Assembly: GCF_000719265.1 (NCBI RefSeq)
Contig: NZ_JOFL01000012.1
Coordinates: 99,179 to 163,178 of the forward strand
Reading direction: 5' to 3'
Length of the DNA: 64,000 nucleotides
Source: Streptomyces roseoverticillatus
GTDB lineage: Bacteria; Actinomycetota; Actinomycetes; Streptomycetales; Streptomycetaceae
The notes under the pieces were generated by a model. The model saw only the letters and a list, made by a program, of their open reading frames with translations. It was not told where the DNA came from and did no database searches. The position numbers and the translations under genes were made by a program. Positions 1 through 9,677 of the stretch are shown here, piece after piece (position 1 is the stretch's first letter; the number at the start of each line of letters is the position of its first letter).

Positions 1-545
1 ACCACCCCCTCAGCGGCCACGACCGCGCCGAGGTCCTCGTCGTCCCCGGCGGCGGGACCCGCCAGGAGTCCGTCCGCCTCGGCCTCGCGGCCCTCCCGGC
101 CGACGTCACCACCGTCCTCGTGCACGACGCCGCGCGCCCCCTGGTGCCCGTCGACACCGTCGACGCCGTGATCACCGCCGTACGCGAGGGCGCGCCCGCC
201 GTCGTCCCCGCGCTGCCCCTCGCCGACACCGTCAAGCAGGTCGGGCCGCGCACGGGCGCCGCGGAGGGCGAGCCCGAGCTCGTCACCGGCACCCCCGAGC
301 GGGCGCTCCTGCGGGCCGTGCAGACCCCCCAGGGCTTCGACCGGCGCACGCTGGACGCCGCCCACGAGAAGTTCGCCGCCCTGGAGGGCGAGGGCGCCAC
401 CGACGACGCCGGCATGGTCGAGCGCCTCGGCACCCCCGTCGTCCTCGTGCCCGGCCACGAGGAGGCCTTCAAGGTCACCCGGCCGCTGGACCTCGTCCTC
501 GCCGAGGCCGTACTCGCCCGCAGGAGGGCCAACGATGGCTTCTAG
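1..545 (+). CDS. ispD: 2-C-methyl-D-erythritol 4-phosphate cytidylyltransferase, 5' end missing
   Basis: Partial gene; the reading frame is already open at base 3 and the first about 50 residues lie outside the window. IspD transfers CMP from CTP to methylerythritol phosphate, the third step of the MEP isoprenoid pathway in the cytoplasm. The visible part holds GGGTRQESV near its start, followed by VHDAARPLV and the TPQGF segment, all typical of the family's substrate-binding core. The stop overlaps the start of ispF by 11 bases, so the two successive pathway genes are translationally coupled. Identification is firm; only the N-terminal nucleotide-binding loop cannot be seen. Confidence 0.95.
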   Translation, partial: HPLSGHDRAEVLVVPGGGTRQESVRLGLAALPADVTTVLVHDAARPLVPVDTVDAVITAVREGAPAVVPALPLADTVKQVGPRTGAAEGEPELVTGTPERALLRAVQTPQGFDRRTLDAAHEKFAALEGEGATDDAGMVERLGTPVVLVPGHEEAFKVTRPLDLVLAEAVLARRRANDGF

Positions 546-1035
546 CCCGCTCCCCGCCCTGCCCCAGGTGGGCATCGGCACCGACACGCACGCCTTCGAG
601 GAAGGCCGCGAGCTGTGGTGCGGCGGCCTGCTGTGGCCCGGGGAGACCGGCCTCGCCGGTCACTCCGACGCCGACGTCGTCGCCCACGCCGCCTGCAACG
701 CCCTCTTCTCCGCCGCCGGCCTCGGCGACCTCGGCGCCCACTTCGGCACCGGCCGCCCCGAGTGGGCCGGCGCCTCCGGCGTCACGCTGCTCACCGAGGC
801 CGCCCGCATCGTGCGCGAGGCCGGCTTCGTCATCGGCAACATCGCCGTCCAGGTCGTCGGCGTCCGCCCGCGGATCGGCAAGCGCCGAGAGGAGGCCCAG
901 AAGGTCCTCTCGGAGGCCGTGGGAGCCCCGGTGACGGTCTCCGGCGCCACGACGGACGGCCTGGGCTTCCCGGGCCGCGAGGAGGGCCTCACGGCCGTGG
1001 CGACGGCGCTCGTCGCTCGCTCGGCGGGCTACTAG
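535..1035 (+). CDS. ispF: 2-C-methyl-D-erythritol 2,4-cyclodiphosphate synthase
   Basis: 166 residues, the usual family length. IspF cyclises CDP-ME 2-phosphate to MEcPP with loss of CMP, working as a trimer with a zinc and a magnesium site. Visible motifs are GIGTDTHAF near the N-terminus (metal-binding Asp and His), [11 protein letters not shown] around residue 42, and [13 protein letters not shown] near the C-terminus. The ATG lies inside the last codons of ispD in another frame, so the pair is one transcription unit. Nothing appears altered in the catalytic segments. Confidence 0.97.
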   Translation: MASSPLPALPQVGIGTDTHAFEEGRELWCGGLLWPGETGLAGHSDADVVAHAACNALFSAAGLGDLGAHFGTGRPEWAGASGVTLLTEAARIVREAGFVIGNIAVQVVGVRPRIGKRREEAQKVLSEAVGAPVTVSGATTDGLGFPGREEGLTAVATALVARSAGY

Positions 1036-1186
1036 GCCCTCAAGGCCTGCGGCCGGGCATTCCGCCGGACCCCTCGCCGTGGTGGCCGAGCACCGCTGCG
1101 GCGGGGCCTTCTTGCCCGGGCAGGCGCATCTCTCCGGCGCCGTGATGCCGGGGTGCCCGGATGCCGGGGTGCCGGGAGCGCCGGGT

Positions 1187-1594
1187 CTAGATCGACCCCA
1201 CGACCTTCCGCGGCGTCACCCGCACGACCACCCGCTGCGCGTCGTCCTTCGCCGCCGGGTTGAAGTCCGCGTAGTCCTTCCCCGTGTACTTCCGCGAGAG
1301 CTCGTCGATCAGCTCCGGGCCGCCCTCGGTGGTGAGCGTGGCCGTGCCGCGCACCTCGGCGTAGGTGTACGGAGCGTTCGGCGGGTTGATCATCACCGTG
1401 ACGCGCGGGTCGCGGCGCATGTTCTTCTCCTTGCGCCGCCCGACGGTCGTGGAGATCAGCAGGTCGTCGCCGTCGCGCGTGACCCAGGTGACCGTGAGCT
1501 GCGGGCTGCCGTCCGGCTGGACCGTGGCGACCGTCGCGAAGACGGGTGCGTCGTCGAGGAGCTTCTTCAGGTCGTCGGAGAGCGTGGCAACCAC
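1187..1594 (-). CDS. PPOX-class F420-dependent oxidoreductase
   Basis: 135-residue split-barrel flavin/F420-binding protein. The N-terminal segment APVFATVATVQPDGSPQLT and the RRKEKNMRRDPRVTVMI stretch are typical of the PPOX class (TIGR03618-like) deazaflavin-dependent enzymes of actinomycetes, which reduce small substrates with F420H2 or bind F420. The start is a GTG preceded by GGAAGGA. It is followed by a strong hairpin shared with the next, likewise leftward, gene cluster. The physiological substrate cannot be told from sequence. Confidence 0.85.
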   Translation of the reverse strand: MVATLSDDLKKLLDDAPVFATVATVQPDGSPQLTVTWVTRDGDDLLISTTVGRRKEKNMRRDPRVTVMINPPNAPYTYAEVRGTATLTTEGGPELIDELSRKYTGKDYADFNPAAKDDAQRVVVRVTPRKVVGSI

Positions 1595-1691
1595 GGCGGT
1601 TCCTTCCCTGGGGAGCGTACGCGATCGCGCTCACCGTATGCCGCCGGCGCGGGAAAGGGGCGCGTACAAGCCGGGACAAGCCGGAACGCGC

Positions 1692-1739
1692 CCGTACGGG
1701 TCAGGGCCGGACCGTGAGGTCCGGCCCTGACCCGTACGG
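1692..1739. terminator. Perfect 22-bp hairpin between the PPOX gene and the first acyltransferase
   Basis: Arms at 1692-1713 and 1718-1739 are perfectly complementary around a GTGA tetraloop. It sits 15 bases beyond the stop of the acyltransferase gene on the minus strand and upstream of the PPOX gene, so it most likely ends transcription of the acyltransferase. No long U-run is present, as is usual for Streptomyces terminators. Confidence 0.7.
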
Positions 1740-1753
1740 TCAGCGGTGAGGGG

Positions 1754-3055
1754 TCAGGGCCCGTCCGGCCGGCCCACGGCCACCCGGTCGCCCGCCGGCT
1801 GCTCGTACGTGCCCGTCTCGTACGCCCGCAGCCGCTGCGCCACCGCGCCCTCGCGGACCTCCTCGCGCCCGGCGTGCTGCTCGGGCACCGGCGAAGCGCC
1901 CTGCGGAGCGCCTTGTGCGGCTCCCGGCGAAGCCGGCGCCGCACCACGCCGCGGGGAGTGCTGCCGCACCTCTTCCATGCTGGAGCGCAGCACCTTGCGC
2001 AGCCTCGTGCCCAGCGGCCGCTCCACGAGCTTGTGCAGCAGCCACGCCGCGCCGAGCATCACCAGGACCAGGCCGATGACCAGCACGTGCCGGGGGACGC
2101 GGTCGCGCAGGCCGTAGATGACCGTCATGCCGATGTACTGGTGGAGCAGGTACAGCGGGTAGGTGAGCGCGCCCGCCGTGGACAGCCAGCGCCACTGGAT
2201 CCGGTTGAACTTGCCGCACGCGATCAGCGCCATCAGCACGAACGCGACGAAGACGATCACCCGGGCGGGCCAGGCGGGGATGTTGTGCGTGGTGTTGTCC
2301 GCGACACGCCGCGTGATGTGGTGCTCGGCGAGGAGCAGGGACATGGCGGTGATGCCCCAGAGGAGGGCGTTGGGGCGGTAGCGGTACATCAGGTAGAAGG
2401 CGATGCCCGCGACGAAGTACGGCTGGTAGAGCGGCATCGCCCACTGGTCGAGGACCTTGATGTCCGCCTGGACCGAGGCCAGTGCGACGACCGTCCACAG
2501 GACGCAGAAGAGCACGCACTTGCGGTACGTCACGCCCGTAGCCACGACGACCGCGAACATTACGTAGAACTTCAGCTCGATGAAGAGCGTCCAGTAGACG
2601 CCGTCGACGTCCCAGACCCCGAGCCCCGACTGGAGCATGGTCAGGTTGGTGAGGACGCCGTCGAAGCCGCCGTTGATCTGGCGCACCTGCGGCCACAGCG
2701 TGACGACCGAGGCCGTCAGGAGGATCGCGACCCAGTAGGCGGGGTAGACCCGCGACACCCGGGAGATGAAGAAGTCCCCGAGCGAGCGGCCCCACGTGCT
2801 CATGCAGATCACGAAACCGCTGATGAGGAAGAAGATCTCGACGCCCGTCCAGCCGTACTGGGCGAACTTCCACAGGTTGGGGAAGATGTGCTCGGGATCC
2901 TGGCCCCAGCCTCCCCGCAGCGCCACGTAGTGGAAGAAGACGACCATGAGGGCGGCGACGATCCGGAGCCCGTCCAGGACGTAGAGCCTGGGAGCCGCGG
3001 GTTTCTGTCCGGCTACCAGGCCGCCATCGAGATCTCCTCGGCTGGCGAAACGCAT
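1754..3055 (-). CDS. Membrane acyltransferase family 3 protein (OafA/NolL-like), first of two paralogs
   Basis: 433 residues with about ten hydrophobic membrane segments. The segment RIVAALMVVFFHY near residue 40 carries the family's conserved Arg and His, and FFLISGFVICMS follows. Such proteins O-acylate sugars, peptidoglycan or secondary metabolites at the membrane. I place the start at the ATG at 3055, which is preceded by GGAGAGGA, rather than further upstream. The last about 60 residues are charged, cytoplasmic-looking and rich in Ala, Pro and Gly. The neighbour to the right is a close paralog in the same direction. The acceptor is unknown. Confidence 0.85.
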   Translation of the reverse strand: MRFASRGDLDGGLVAGQKPAAPRLYVLDGLRIVAALMVVFFHYVALRGGWGQDPEHIFPNLWKFAQYGWTGVEIFFLISGFVICMSTWGRSLGDFFISRVSRVYPAYWVAILLTASVVTLWPQVRQINGGFDGVLTNLTMLQSGLGVWDVDGVYWTLFIELKFYVMFAVVVATGVTYRKCVLFCVLWTVVALASVQADIKVLDQWAMPLYQPYFVAGIAFYLMYRYRPNALLWGITAMSLLLAEHHITRRVADNTTHNIPAWPARVIVFVAFVLMALIACGKFNRIQWRWLSTAGALTYPLYLLHQYIGMTVIYGLRDRVPRHVLVIGLVLVMLGAAWLLHKLVERPLGTRLRKVLRSSMEEVRQHSPRRGAAPASPGAAQGAPQGASPVPEQHAGREEVREGAVAQRLRAYETGTYEQPAGDRVAVGRPDGP

Positions 3056-3146
3056 GTGGTCCTCTCCATCGGGCTCAGGACGGCTCATCCTACGAGGGCC
3101 GTCCGCGGGCATGCTGACACAAGGACCCCCCGGCCCGCCGTGACAG

Positions 3147-4328
3147 TTATCTCCTGTCTCTGCCGTAATTCCAACCCCCGGCCTGGAACGTCTCCGGGGT
3201 GATCTTGTGACGATCTTGTGGGGGGCCGGACAGACCGGTACGGATCTCCGCCGCCGAGCGCTGCAGCCCGCGCCGCAGCATCCCGGCCAGCGGCCGCTCC
3301 ACCAGGCGGTGCACCAGCCACGCGGTCACCAGCATCCCCGCCACCAGCGCGGGCAGCAGGACGGCCGGGGGCACGTCACGGCCGGTCCGCCGGATCACCA
3401 GCCAGCCCACCCGCTCGTGGATCAGATAGAGGGGATAGGTCAGCGCGCCGGCCGTGGTCAGCCACCGGTGCGTGAGCCGGTGCGTCCAGCCGAGCGCGAC
3501 CGCCGCCATGGCGGCGAAGAACACGGCCAGCAGCACCGCCGTCGGCCAGTGCGGCACCCGGTGGCCCATGTGGCCCTCCGCGCGCGCCTGGGCCGCCACC
3601 AGGTCGTGCTGGGCGACGAGGAAGCACCCGGTGACCAGCAGCCACAGCGCGAGGTTCGGGCGGTGGCGGTGCATGAGGTAGAAGGCGATGCCCGCGATGA
3701 AGTACCAGCAGTCCTCCGGCAGCAGCACCTGGTCGAGCAGCGGCTCGTCCACCGCGGCCGCGACGGCCGCCGCGAAGCCCCAGACCACGCAGAAGCCGAC
3801 CGCCCGCGCGTACGTGAGCCCCTTCCCCGCGACGACGAGCGCGAAGAGCAGGTAGAAGCGCAGCTCGACCCACAGCGTCCAGTACACGCCGTCGACCGCG
3901 TCCACCCCGAGGGGTGACTGGAGCATGGTCAGGTTGACCGCGACGTCACGCGAGCGGAGGGTTTCGTCCGCCACCGGCCACAGACAGACGACGAGGGCGA
4001 CGGCCAGGACGGAGAACCAGTACGCGGGGAAGAGCCGGGTGATGCGCGACACGGCGAACTCGCCGGGCCCCCGGCCCCAGCAGCTCATGCAGATCACGAA
4101 GCCACTGATCATGAAGAACAGCTGCACCCCCAGCCAGCCGTACGACGCCGGCGCGCAGGCGGTGGGGAAGACCTCCGGCGGCGGCCCCGGCCACGCCCCC
4201 TTGTCGAACGCCACGTAGTGGTACGCCACCACCATCAGCGCCGCGCACAGCCGCAGCCCGTCCAGTGCGGCCAGCCGGGCGCGCCCGCGGCTTCCGTCGT
4301 GCTGTACGGGCAGCAGGGTGGGGTGCAA
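3147..4328 (-). CDS. Membrane acyltransferase family 3 protein, second paralog
   Basis: 393 residues, about ten membrane segments, and the same Arg/His signature (RLCAALMVVAYHY) and FFMISGFVICMS motif as the adjacent gene. Long stretches match the first paralog almost word for word (for example GVYWTL, ITRLFPAYW versus VSRVYPAYW, TTAGALTYPLYLIHE), so this is a tandem duplication that has diverged. The start is a TTG preceded by GGAGGGG five bases away. The last about 45 residues form a polar tail unlike that of its twin. Substrate unknown. Confidence 0.83.
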   Translation of the reverse strand: MHPTLLPVQHDGSRGRARLAALDGLRLCAALMVVAYHYVAFDKGAWPGPPPEVFPTACAPASYGWLGVQLFFMISGFVICMSCWGRGPGEFAVSRITRLFPAYWFSVLAVALVVCLWPVADETLRSRDVAVNLTMLQSPLGVDAVDGVYWTLWVELRFYLLFALVVAGKGLTYARAVGFCVVWGFAAAVAAAVDEPLLDQVLLPEDCWYFIAGIAFYLMHRHRPNLALWLLVTGCFLVAQHDLVAAQARAEGHMGHRVPHWPTAVLLAVFFAAMAAVALGWTHRLTHRWLTTAGALTYPLYLIHERVGWLVIRRTGRDVPPAVLLPALVAGMLVTAWLVHRLVERPLAGMLRRGLQRSAAEIRTGLSGPPQDRHKITPETFQAGGWNYGRDRR

Positions 4329-4516
4329 CGCCCCTCCAGGAGGGAAGGTGAGGCAGTGCCCGGGAAGCTATCACGCAGATCTGTACTTTTGCCGTATTAG
4401 GCCGTATTAGGAAGATAGGTGGGCAAGAGGTGCGGTTCCCCCGCGGAACCCCTCGTTCCCTCCCTTCCGTGCCCCGATTGCCGGGGGCACTGCCGAACGC
4501 CCACTACTCTGGTTGC

Positions 4517-5914
4517 GTGACCATTCGCCTGTACGACACCAGCGCCCGGCAGATCCGCGACTTCTCCCCGCTCACTCCGGGCTGCGTCTCGATCTACCTG
4601 TGTGGCGCGACCGTGCAGGCCGCCCCGCACATCGGCCACATCCGCTCCGGCCTGAACTTCGACATCCTCCGCCGCTGGTTCGCCTACCGCGGCTACGACG
4701 TCACCTTCGTCCGCAATGTCACGGACATCGACGACAAGATCATCAACAAGGCGGCCGACCAGAACCGCCCCTGGTGGTCCATCGGCTACGAGAACGAGCG
4801 CGCCTTCAACAGCGGCTACGACGTCCTCGGCTGCCTGCCGCCCACCGTCGAGCCCCGCGCCACCGGCCACGTCACCGAGATGGTCGAGATGATGCGCGGC
4901 CTCATCGAGCGCGGCCACGCCTACGCCGCCGACGGCAATGTGTACTTCGACGTGCGCTCCTTCCCCGGCTACCTGCAGCTCTCCAACCAGGAGCTGGACA
5001 ATCTCCTCCAGCCCTCCGGCGAGGGCGAGACCGGCAAGCGCGACCCCCGCGACTTCGCCATGTGGAAGGCCGCCAAGCCCGGCGAGCCCTCCTGGGAGAC
5101 CCCCTGGGGCCGCGGCCGCCCCGGCTGGCACCTGGAGTGCTCCGCCATGGCCCACAAGTACCTCGGCGAGGCCTTCGACATCCACGGCGGCGGCCTCGAC
5201 CTGATCTTCCCCCACCACGAGAACGAGATCGCCCAGGCCAAGGCCTTCGGCGACGACTTCGCCTCGTACTGGGTGCACAACGCCTGGGTCACCATGAGCG
5301 GCGAGAAGATGTCGAAGTCCCTCGGCAACTCCGTCCTCGTCTCCGAGATGGTCAAGCACTGGCGCCCCATCGTCCTGCGCTACTACCTCGGCACCCCGCA
5401 CTACCGCTCGATGATCGAGTACAGCGAGGAGGCCCTGCGCGAGGCCGAGGCCGCGTTCGCGCGGATCGAGGGCTTCATGCAGCGCGCCACCGAGCTCGCC
5501 GGCAAGACCGTCGAGCCCGCAGCCGAGGTCCCGCCCGCCTTCGCCGAGGCCATGGACGATGACCTGGGCGTCCCCCAGGCCCTCGCGATCGTGCACACCA
5601 CCGTCCGCCAGGGCAACTCCGCCCTGACCGCGGACGACAAGGAATCCGCCGTCGCCCGCCTGGCCGAGGTCCGCGCCATGCTCGGCGTCCTCGGCCTCGA
5701 CCCCCTCGACGAGCAGTGGGCCGACGCCTCCGCCGGCCGCGGCGACGACCTCCACGGCGTCGTGGACTCCCTGGTCCGCCTCGTCCTCGACCAGCGCCAG
5801 GCCGCCCGCACCCGCAAGGACTGGGCTGCCGCCGACGCCATCCGCGACCAGCTCCAGCAGGCCGGCCTCGCCATCGAGGACACCCCGTCCGGCCCCCGCT
5901 GGTCCCTGTCCTAG
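4517..5914 (+). CDS. cysS: Cysteinyl-tRNA synthetase
   Basis: 465 residues, normal length. It charges tRNA-Cys with cysteine using ATP. The class I signatures PHIGHIRSG (HIGH) and [10 protein letters not shown] (KMSKS) are intact, as is the zinc-binding Cys in YLCGATVQ and the WHLECSAM and [14 protein letters not shown] segments. I take the GTG at 4517 as start ([12 protein letters not shown]), because the upstream in-frame extension has no family similarity. The gene is followed closely by the rRNA methyltransferase gene, a common pairing in actinomycetes. Confidence 0.96.
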   Translation: MTIRLYDTSARQIRDFSPLTPGCVSIYLCGATVQAAPHIGHIRSGLNFDILRRWFAYRGYDVTFVRNVTDIDDKIINKAADQNRPWWSIGYENERAFNSGYDVLGCLPPTVEPRATGHVTEMVEMMRGLIERGHAYAADGNVYFDVRSFPGYLQLSNQELDNLLQPSGEGETGKRDPRDFAMWKAAKPGEPSWETPWGRGRPGWHLECSAMAHKYLGEAFDIHGGGLDLIFPHHENEIAQAKAFGDDFASYWVHNAWVTMSGEKMSKSLGNSVLVSEMVKHWRPIVLRYYLGTPHYRSMIEYSEEALREAEAAFARIEGFMQRATELAGKTVEPAAEVPPAFAEAMDDDLGVPQALAIVHTTVRQGNSALTADDKESAVARLAEVRAMLGVLGLDPLDEQWADASAGRGDDLHGVVDSLVRLVLDQRQAARTRKDWAAADAIRDQLQQAGLAIEDTPSGPRWSLS

Positions 5915-6018
5915 CCGGCGATCCGAGCGTCGCAGTCCGTCCTGAGGGACACTTTTCGTACGTACGTTTACAGAAGTCGCGGCCAGCGACTCTGAGCAGT
6001 GAAGAAACAGGTGCACCC

Positions 6019-6969
6019 ATGGCCGGCAACAGCCAGCGCAGGAACCGCCGCACGTCCAACAAGAAGGGCGCGCAGGTCGGCAGCGGCGGTCAGCGACGCC
6101 GGGGCCTGGAGGGCAAGGGCCCGACGCCGCCCGCGTCCATGCGGAAGGGCCACAAGAAGAACCGCATCGCCAACGCCAAGGTCCGCCACGAGACCAAGCG
6201 TCCGGCCCCGCGCCGCGGCGGCCCCAAGGGCACCAACGAGCTCGTCGTCGGCCGCAACTCCGTCGTCGAGGCGCTGCGCGAGGGCGTGCCCGCCAACACC
6301 CTGTACGTCCAGCAGTACCTCGACAACGACGAGCGCGTCCGCGAAGCCCTCCAGCTCGCCACGGACAAGGGCCTCAACCTCATGGAGGCCCCCCGTCCCG
6401 AGCTGGACCGGATGACCAACGGCCTGAACCACCAGGGCCTGGTCCTCTCCGTGCCGCCCTACGAGTACGCCCACCCCGAGGACCTCACCGCCGCCGCGTT
6501 CGACGACGGCGAGGACCCGCTGATCGTCGCCCTCGACGGCATCACCGACCCGCGCAACCTCGGCGCCGTCGTCCGCTCCGTCTCCGCCTTCGGCGGCCAC
6601 GGCGTGGTCGTCCCCGAGCGCCGCGCGGCCGGCATGACCGCCAGCGCCTGGAAGACCTCCGCCGGCACCGCCGCGCGCACCCCGGTGGCCCGCTGCACCA
6701 ATGTGACGCGGATGCTGGAGGGCTACCAGAAGGCCGGCCTCACGGTCGTCGGCCTCGCCGCCGACGGCGACGTCGAGCTCCACGAGCTCGAAGCCCTCGA
6801 AGGCCCGGTCGTCATCGTCGTCGGCAGCGAGGGCAAGGGCCTCTCCCGCCTCGTCGGCGAGACCTGCGACTTCCGCGTGCGCATCCCGATGCCGGGCGGC
6901 GCCGAGTCGCTCAACGCCGGTGTCGCGGCGGGCGTCGTGCTCTACGAGGCGGCGCGCCGCCGGGCCTGA
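6019..6969 (+). CDS. rlmB: 23S rRNA (guanosine-2'-O)-methyltransferase, TrmH/SpoU family
   Basis: 316 residues. A basic N-terminal extension of about 70 residues ([19 protein letters not shown] region) is followed by the SpoU substrate-binding domain starting near [16 protein letters not shown] and the knotted SPOUT methyltransferase domain. The three SpoU motifs are visible: [30 protein letters not shown] and [18 protein letters not shown]. It methylates ribose in 23S rRNA with SAM; by analogy with E. coli RlmB the target would be G2251. Start chosen at the ATG at 6019. A strong terminator follows. Confidence 0.92.
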   Translation: MAGNSQRRNRRTSNKKGAQVGSGGQRRRGLEGKGPTPPASMRKGHKKNRIANAKVRHETKRPAPRRGGPKGTNELVVGRNSVVEALREGVPANTLYVQQYLDNDERVREALQLATDKGLNLMEAPRPELDRMTNGLNHQGLVLSVPPYEYAHPEDLTAAAFDDGEDPLIVALDGITDPRNLGAVVRSVSAFGGHGVVVPERRAAGMTASAWKTSAGTAARTPVARCTNVTRMLEGYQKAGLTVVGLAADGDVELHELEALEGPVVIVVGSEGKGLSRLVGETCDFRVRIPMPGGAESLNAGVAAGVVLYEAARRRA

Positions 6970-6982
6970 GAAAACTCTCCTC

Positions 6983-7022
6983 AAGCGCAGGACGGGCCGG
7001 TTCACCGGCCCGTCCTGCGCTT
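6983..7022 (+). terminator. Rho-independent-type hairpin after rlmB
   Basis: Two perfectly complementary 18-base arms (6983-7000 and 7005-7022) around a TTCA loop, 14 bases past the rlmB stop. It ends the cysS-rlmB unit. Confidence 0.85.
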
Positions 7023-7109
7023 GTGCGCACGGTTGACGGGCCGCGTTGACGCGACCCGGACAGTTCGACTCGGTCAAGGCAGTGTCCTAATCAGAAGTCA
7101 CTCGGTTAG

Positions 7110-8771
7110 ATGAGTGTGGACACCAGAACACCCCGCACACCCACGGGGGGAAGCTCTTCCGGGTACGACGACCAGCCCGCGCTGAGTACGGTGAAGGTTC
7201 CGTCCGACCCGGCGCAGATCGCCGTCAACCACGTGAGTTTCCGCGTGCAGCTCGCCCGGCCCCCGCGCGTCGCCCGCCAGTACGCAGGCATCGCCGACAC
7301 GGCGCAGCTGCCCACCGTCAAGAGCACGCCCAAACGGCGCGCTCCCGTGGTGTGGAGCGGGCGGGCCGCACCCGGCGACGCCGCGCCCACCGAACTCCTG
7401 CAGGCCGTACGGGACTCCGCCGTCACCGACGCGGGCTCCACCCAGGTGCTGCCCCGCATCCGCGTCGGCGACCAGCCCCCCTCCGTCGTCGGCCCCCGCA
7501 GCCACGGCGAGCGCACCGGCCCCGGCGAGCTCGTCGACGCCGCCGGCCCCGCCGCCCCCGAGACGCAGCTCCTGCACGGCGTCCGCCCCACCGGAAGCGC
7601 GTACGACGAAGACCGGTACGGCTACCCGCAGTTCGGCGGCCCGGACGACCCCGACGGCTACGACGCGGAATACGACGAGGGCGCCGAGGGCGCGGACGGC
7701 GAGGAGGGCGCCGCCAAGCGCCACAACGACTCCGTCCGGCACGCCTACTACCCCGGCCGCCGCATGAACCTCGGCGTCGTCCTGCTGCCCCTGCGGATCT
7801 TCCTCGGCCTGATCTCCATCTACGCCGGCATGGGCAAGCTCTGCGACCCCGTCTACTTCGACGGCGGCAAGCGCGGCTCCATGGTCGCCTGGCTCACGGC
7901 CCTCCACCCCTGGCCCGCCGCCGAACCGCTGCGCGACCTCGCCCTCGCCCACCCCGTGGGCGCCGGCCTCACCGTCGCCTTCCTCCAGGTCGTCGTCGGC
8001 GTGCTCACCATCTTCGGTCTCTGGCAGCGCCTCGCCGCCTCCGTCGGCGTGCTGCTGTCCGCCGTCCTGATCGTCACCGTCAGCTGGCGCAGCACCCCCG
8101 TCTACGACGCCCCCGACATCATCTACCTGGCCGCCTGGAGCCCCCTCGTGATCGCCGGGGCGCCCTTCTACTCCATCGACGGACGCCTCGCCGGCGAGGC
8201 CTGGCGCCGCCTCGGCCCGCGCGCCGAGCTGTGGGACCTGCGGCGGCGCGTCCTGCGCCGCGGCACGATCATGGCCACGGTCGTCATCGGCCTCACCCTG
8301 CTGGTCGGCTCCACCCTCGGCGGCGCCGTCCGCTCCTCCCAGACCGTCAGGGTCCCCGGCCCCAGCGACCCCCCGGTCAACAACCTCCCCGGCTCGCCGT
8401 ACCCGCAGAGCCCCACCGCCGCCACCCCGCGCGGCGGCACCCACGGCCCGTCGGCCGCCGGCACCCCCACGCCCACGGCCCCCGGCACCCACTCGGCGAC
8501 GCCGTCCGCGACCGCCCCGGCCGCGCCCGGCGCCGCCCGCACCCCCACCGGCGCCGCAGCGGGCGGCGCGGGACGGCCCGGCGCCAGCCAGGGCGTCCGC
8601 CCCGCCCCGCAGACCCCGCGGCACCAGGCCCCGCCGGCCGCGCCGCGCAGCCCCTCGGGCGGCTCGTCGGCCTCCAGCGGCGCGGGCAGCACGTCGAGCA
8701 GCACGGGCGGCGGCTCGTCCTCCGGCGGCTCGTCCGGCGGCACGGGCGCGCTCGGCGGCCTCCTGGGCTGA
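7110..8771 (+). CDS. DoxX-family membrane protein with long low-complexity tail
   Basis: 553 residues in three parts: a polar N-terminal region of about 210 residues with many Asp and Glu, a DoxX-like core of four membrane helices between about residues 225 and 415 (FLGLISIYAGMGKLCDP, VGAGLTVAFLQVVVGVLTIFGLW, VGVLLSAVLIVTVSW, IIYLAAWSPLVIAGAPFY) plus a further hydrophobic segment, and a C-terminal tail of about 130 residues made of Pro, Thr, Ala, Gly and Ser. DoxX proteins are quinone-linked or redox-related membrane proteins of poorly defined role. The tail is probably outside the membrane. A hairpin follows the stop. Confidence 0.8.
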   Translation: MSVDTRTPRTPTGGSSSGYDDQPALSTVKVPSDPAQIAVNHVSFRVQLARPPRVARQYAGIADTAQLPTVKSTPKRRAPVVWSGRAAPGDAAPTELLQAVRDSAVTDAGSTQVLPRIRVGDQPPSVVGPRSHGERTGPGELVDAAGPAAPETQLLHGVRPTGSAYDEDRYGYPQFGGPDDPDGYDAEYDEGAEGADGEEGAAKRHNDSVRHAYYPGRRMNLGVVLLPLRIFLGLISIYAGMGKLCDPVYFDGGKRGSMVAWLTALHPWPAAEPLRDLALAHPVGAGLTVAFLQVVVGVLTIFGLWQRLAASVGVLLSAVLIVTVSWRSTPVYDAPDIIYLAAWSPLVIAGAPFYSIDGRLAGEAWRRLGPRAELWDLRRRVLRRGTIMATVVIGLTLLVGSTLGGAVRSSQTVRVPGPSDPPVNNLPGSPYPQSPTAATPRGGTHGPSAAGTPTPTAPGTHSATPSATAPAAPGAARTPTGAAAGGAGRPGASQGVRPAPQTPRHQAPPAAPRSPSGGSSASSGAGSTSSSTGGGSSSGGSSGGTGALGGLLG

Positions 8772-8783
8772 GCGACCCCGCAC

Positions 8784-8823
8784 AGAACGGCCCCCGCACC
8801 CTTCCGGGTGCGGGGGCCGTTCT
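8784..8823. terminator. Hairpin between convergent DoxX and nucleotidyltransferase genes
   Basis: 18-bp perfect stem (8784-8801 with 8806-8823) and a TTCC loop, 12 bases after the DoxX stop. It lies between two convergent genes and may serve both. Confidence 0.85.
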
Positions 8824-8879
8824 CGTCGCCGTTGCGGCGGCACGGGCGCGCTCGGCGGACTCCGCGGCCAACCGCAGTC

Positions 8880-9605
8880 CTACGCGCCGGCCAGCTCCTT
8901 GGCCGCCTCCGTGAGGTCCTTCGCGGTGTCGATGGCCCGCCAGTACGCGCCGTGCGGCAGCGGATAGCCCGCGAGGCGCCGCTCGCGCGCCAGCCGGGGG
9001 AACGTCGTGCGCTCGTGGTCCCCGCGCTCCGGCAGCAGGTCAGTGAAGGCGGCGGAGAAGACGTAGACGCCCGCATTGATCAGGTACGGGGAGGGCGGGG
9101 ACTCGATGAAGTCCAGCACGTGCCCGAACTCGTCGGTCTCGACGGCCCCCCAGGGGATCCGGGGCCGGGCCAGGGCCAGGGTGGCCGCCGCGTCACGCTC
9201 GTGGTGGAAGGCGGCCATCTCGCGCAGCGAGAAGCGGGTCCAGATGTCGCCGTTGGTGGCGTACCAGGGCCGGTCGGGGTGGGGCAGCGAGGCCGCCGCG
9301 AACTTCAGGCCGCCGCCCCGGCCGAGCGGCTCCTTCTCGACGACGGTGGTCACCCGCAGCGGCAGTTCGGCCGACACGAGCCAGTCCTGCAGGACCTCCG
9401 CCAGATGGCCGCACGAGACCACGGCGTCGGTGACGCCCTCGGCGGCCAGCCAGGCCAGCTGATGGCCGATGATCGGGGTCCCGGTGCCGGGGATCTCGAC
9501 CATCGGCTTGGGTCGGTCGTCGGTGTACGGGCGCAGCCGCGACCCCTGGCCGCCGGCCAGGATCACGGCTTGGGTGGGGTACGGATACGCGTGCGTGCCG
9601 GTCAT
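8880..9605 (-). CDS. Sugar nucleotidyltransferase (NTP_transferase family)
   Basis: About 241 residues. The N-terminal AVILAGGQGSRLRPYTDDRPKPMVEI motif region is the classical nucleotidyl-binding signature of sugar-1-phosphate nucleotidyltransferases, followed by TPIIGHQL, EKEPLGRGGGLKFA, and YATNGDIW (metal-binding Asp). Such enzymes make NDP-sugars from NTP and a sugar phosphate; mannose- or glucose-1-phosphate are the likeliest substrates, but this cannot be decided. ATG at 9605 is my start; a GTG three codons upstream is equally possible. It stands alone between a convergent and a divergent-looking neighbour. Confidence 0.85.
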   Translation of the reverse strand: MTGTHAYPYPTQAVILAGGQGSRLRPYTDDRPKPMVEIPGTGTPIIGHQLAWLAAEGVTDAVVSCGHLAEVLQDWLVSAELPLRVTTVVEKEPLGRGGGLKFAAASLPHPDRPWYATNGDIWTRFSLREMAAFHHERDAAATLALARPRIPWGAVETDEFGHVLDFIESPPSPYLINAGVYVFSAAFTDLLPERGDHERTTFPRLARERRLAGYPLPHGAYWRAIDTAKDLTEAAKELAGA

Positions 9606-9677
9606 GCCCCGCACGATATGCGGTGCCGTCCGCGGGCGGACCGGTGGTGGCGCGGCAGCCGTGCCCCTGGCGGCGGG

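Noticed and set aside
615..1145. Long open frame on the plus strand across ispF
   Set aside because: Arg/Pro-rich shadow frame of ispF with no family-like sequence.
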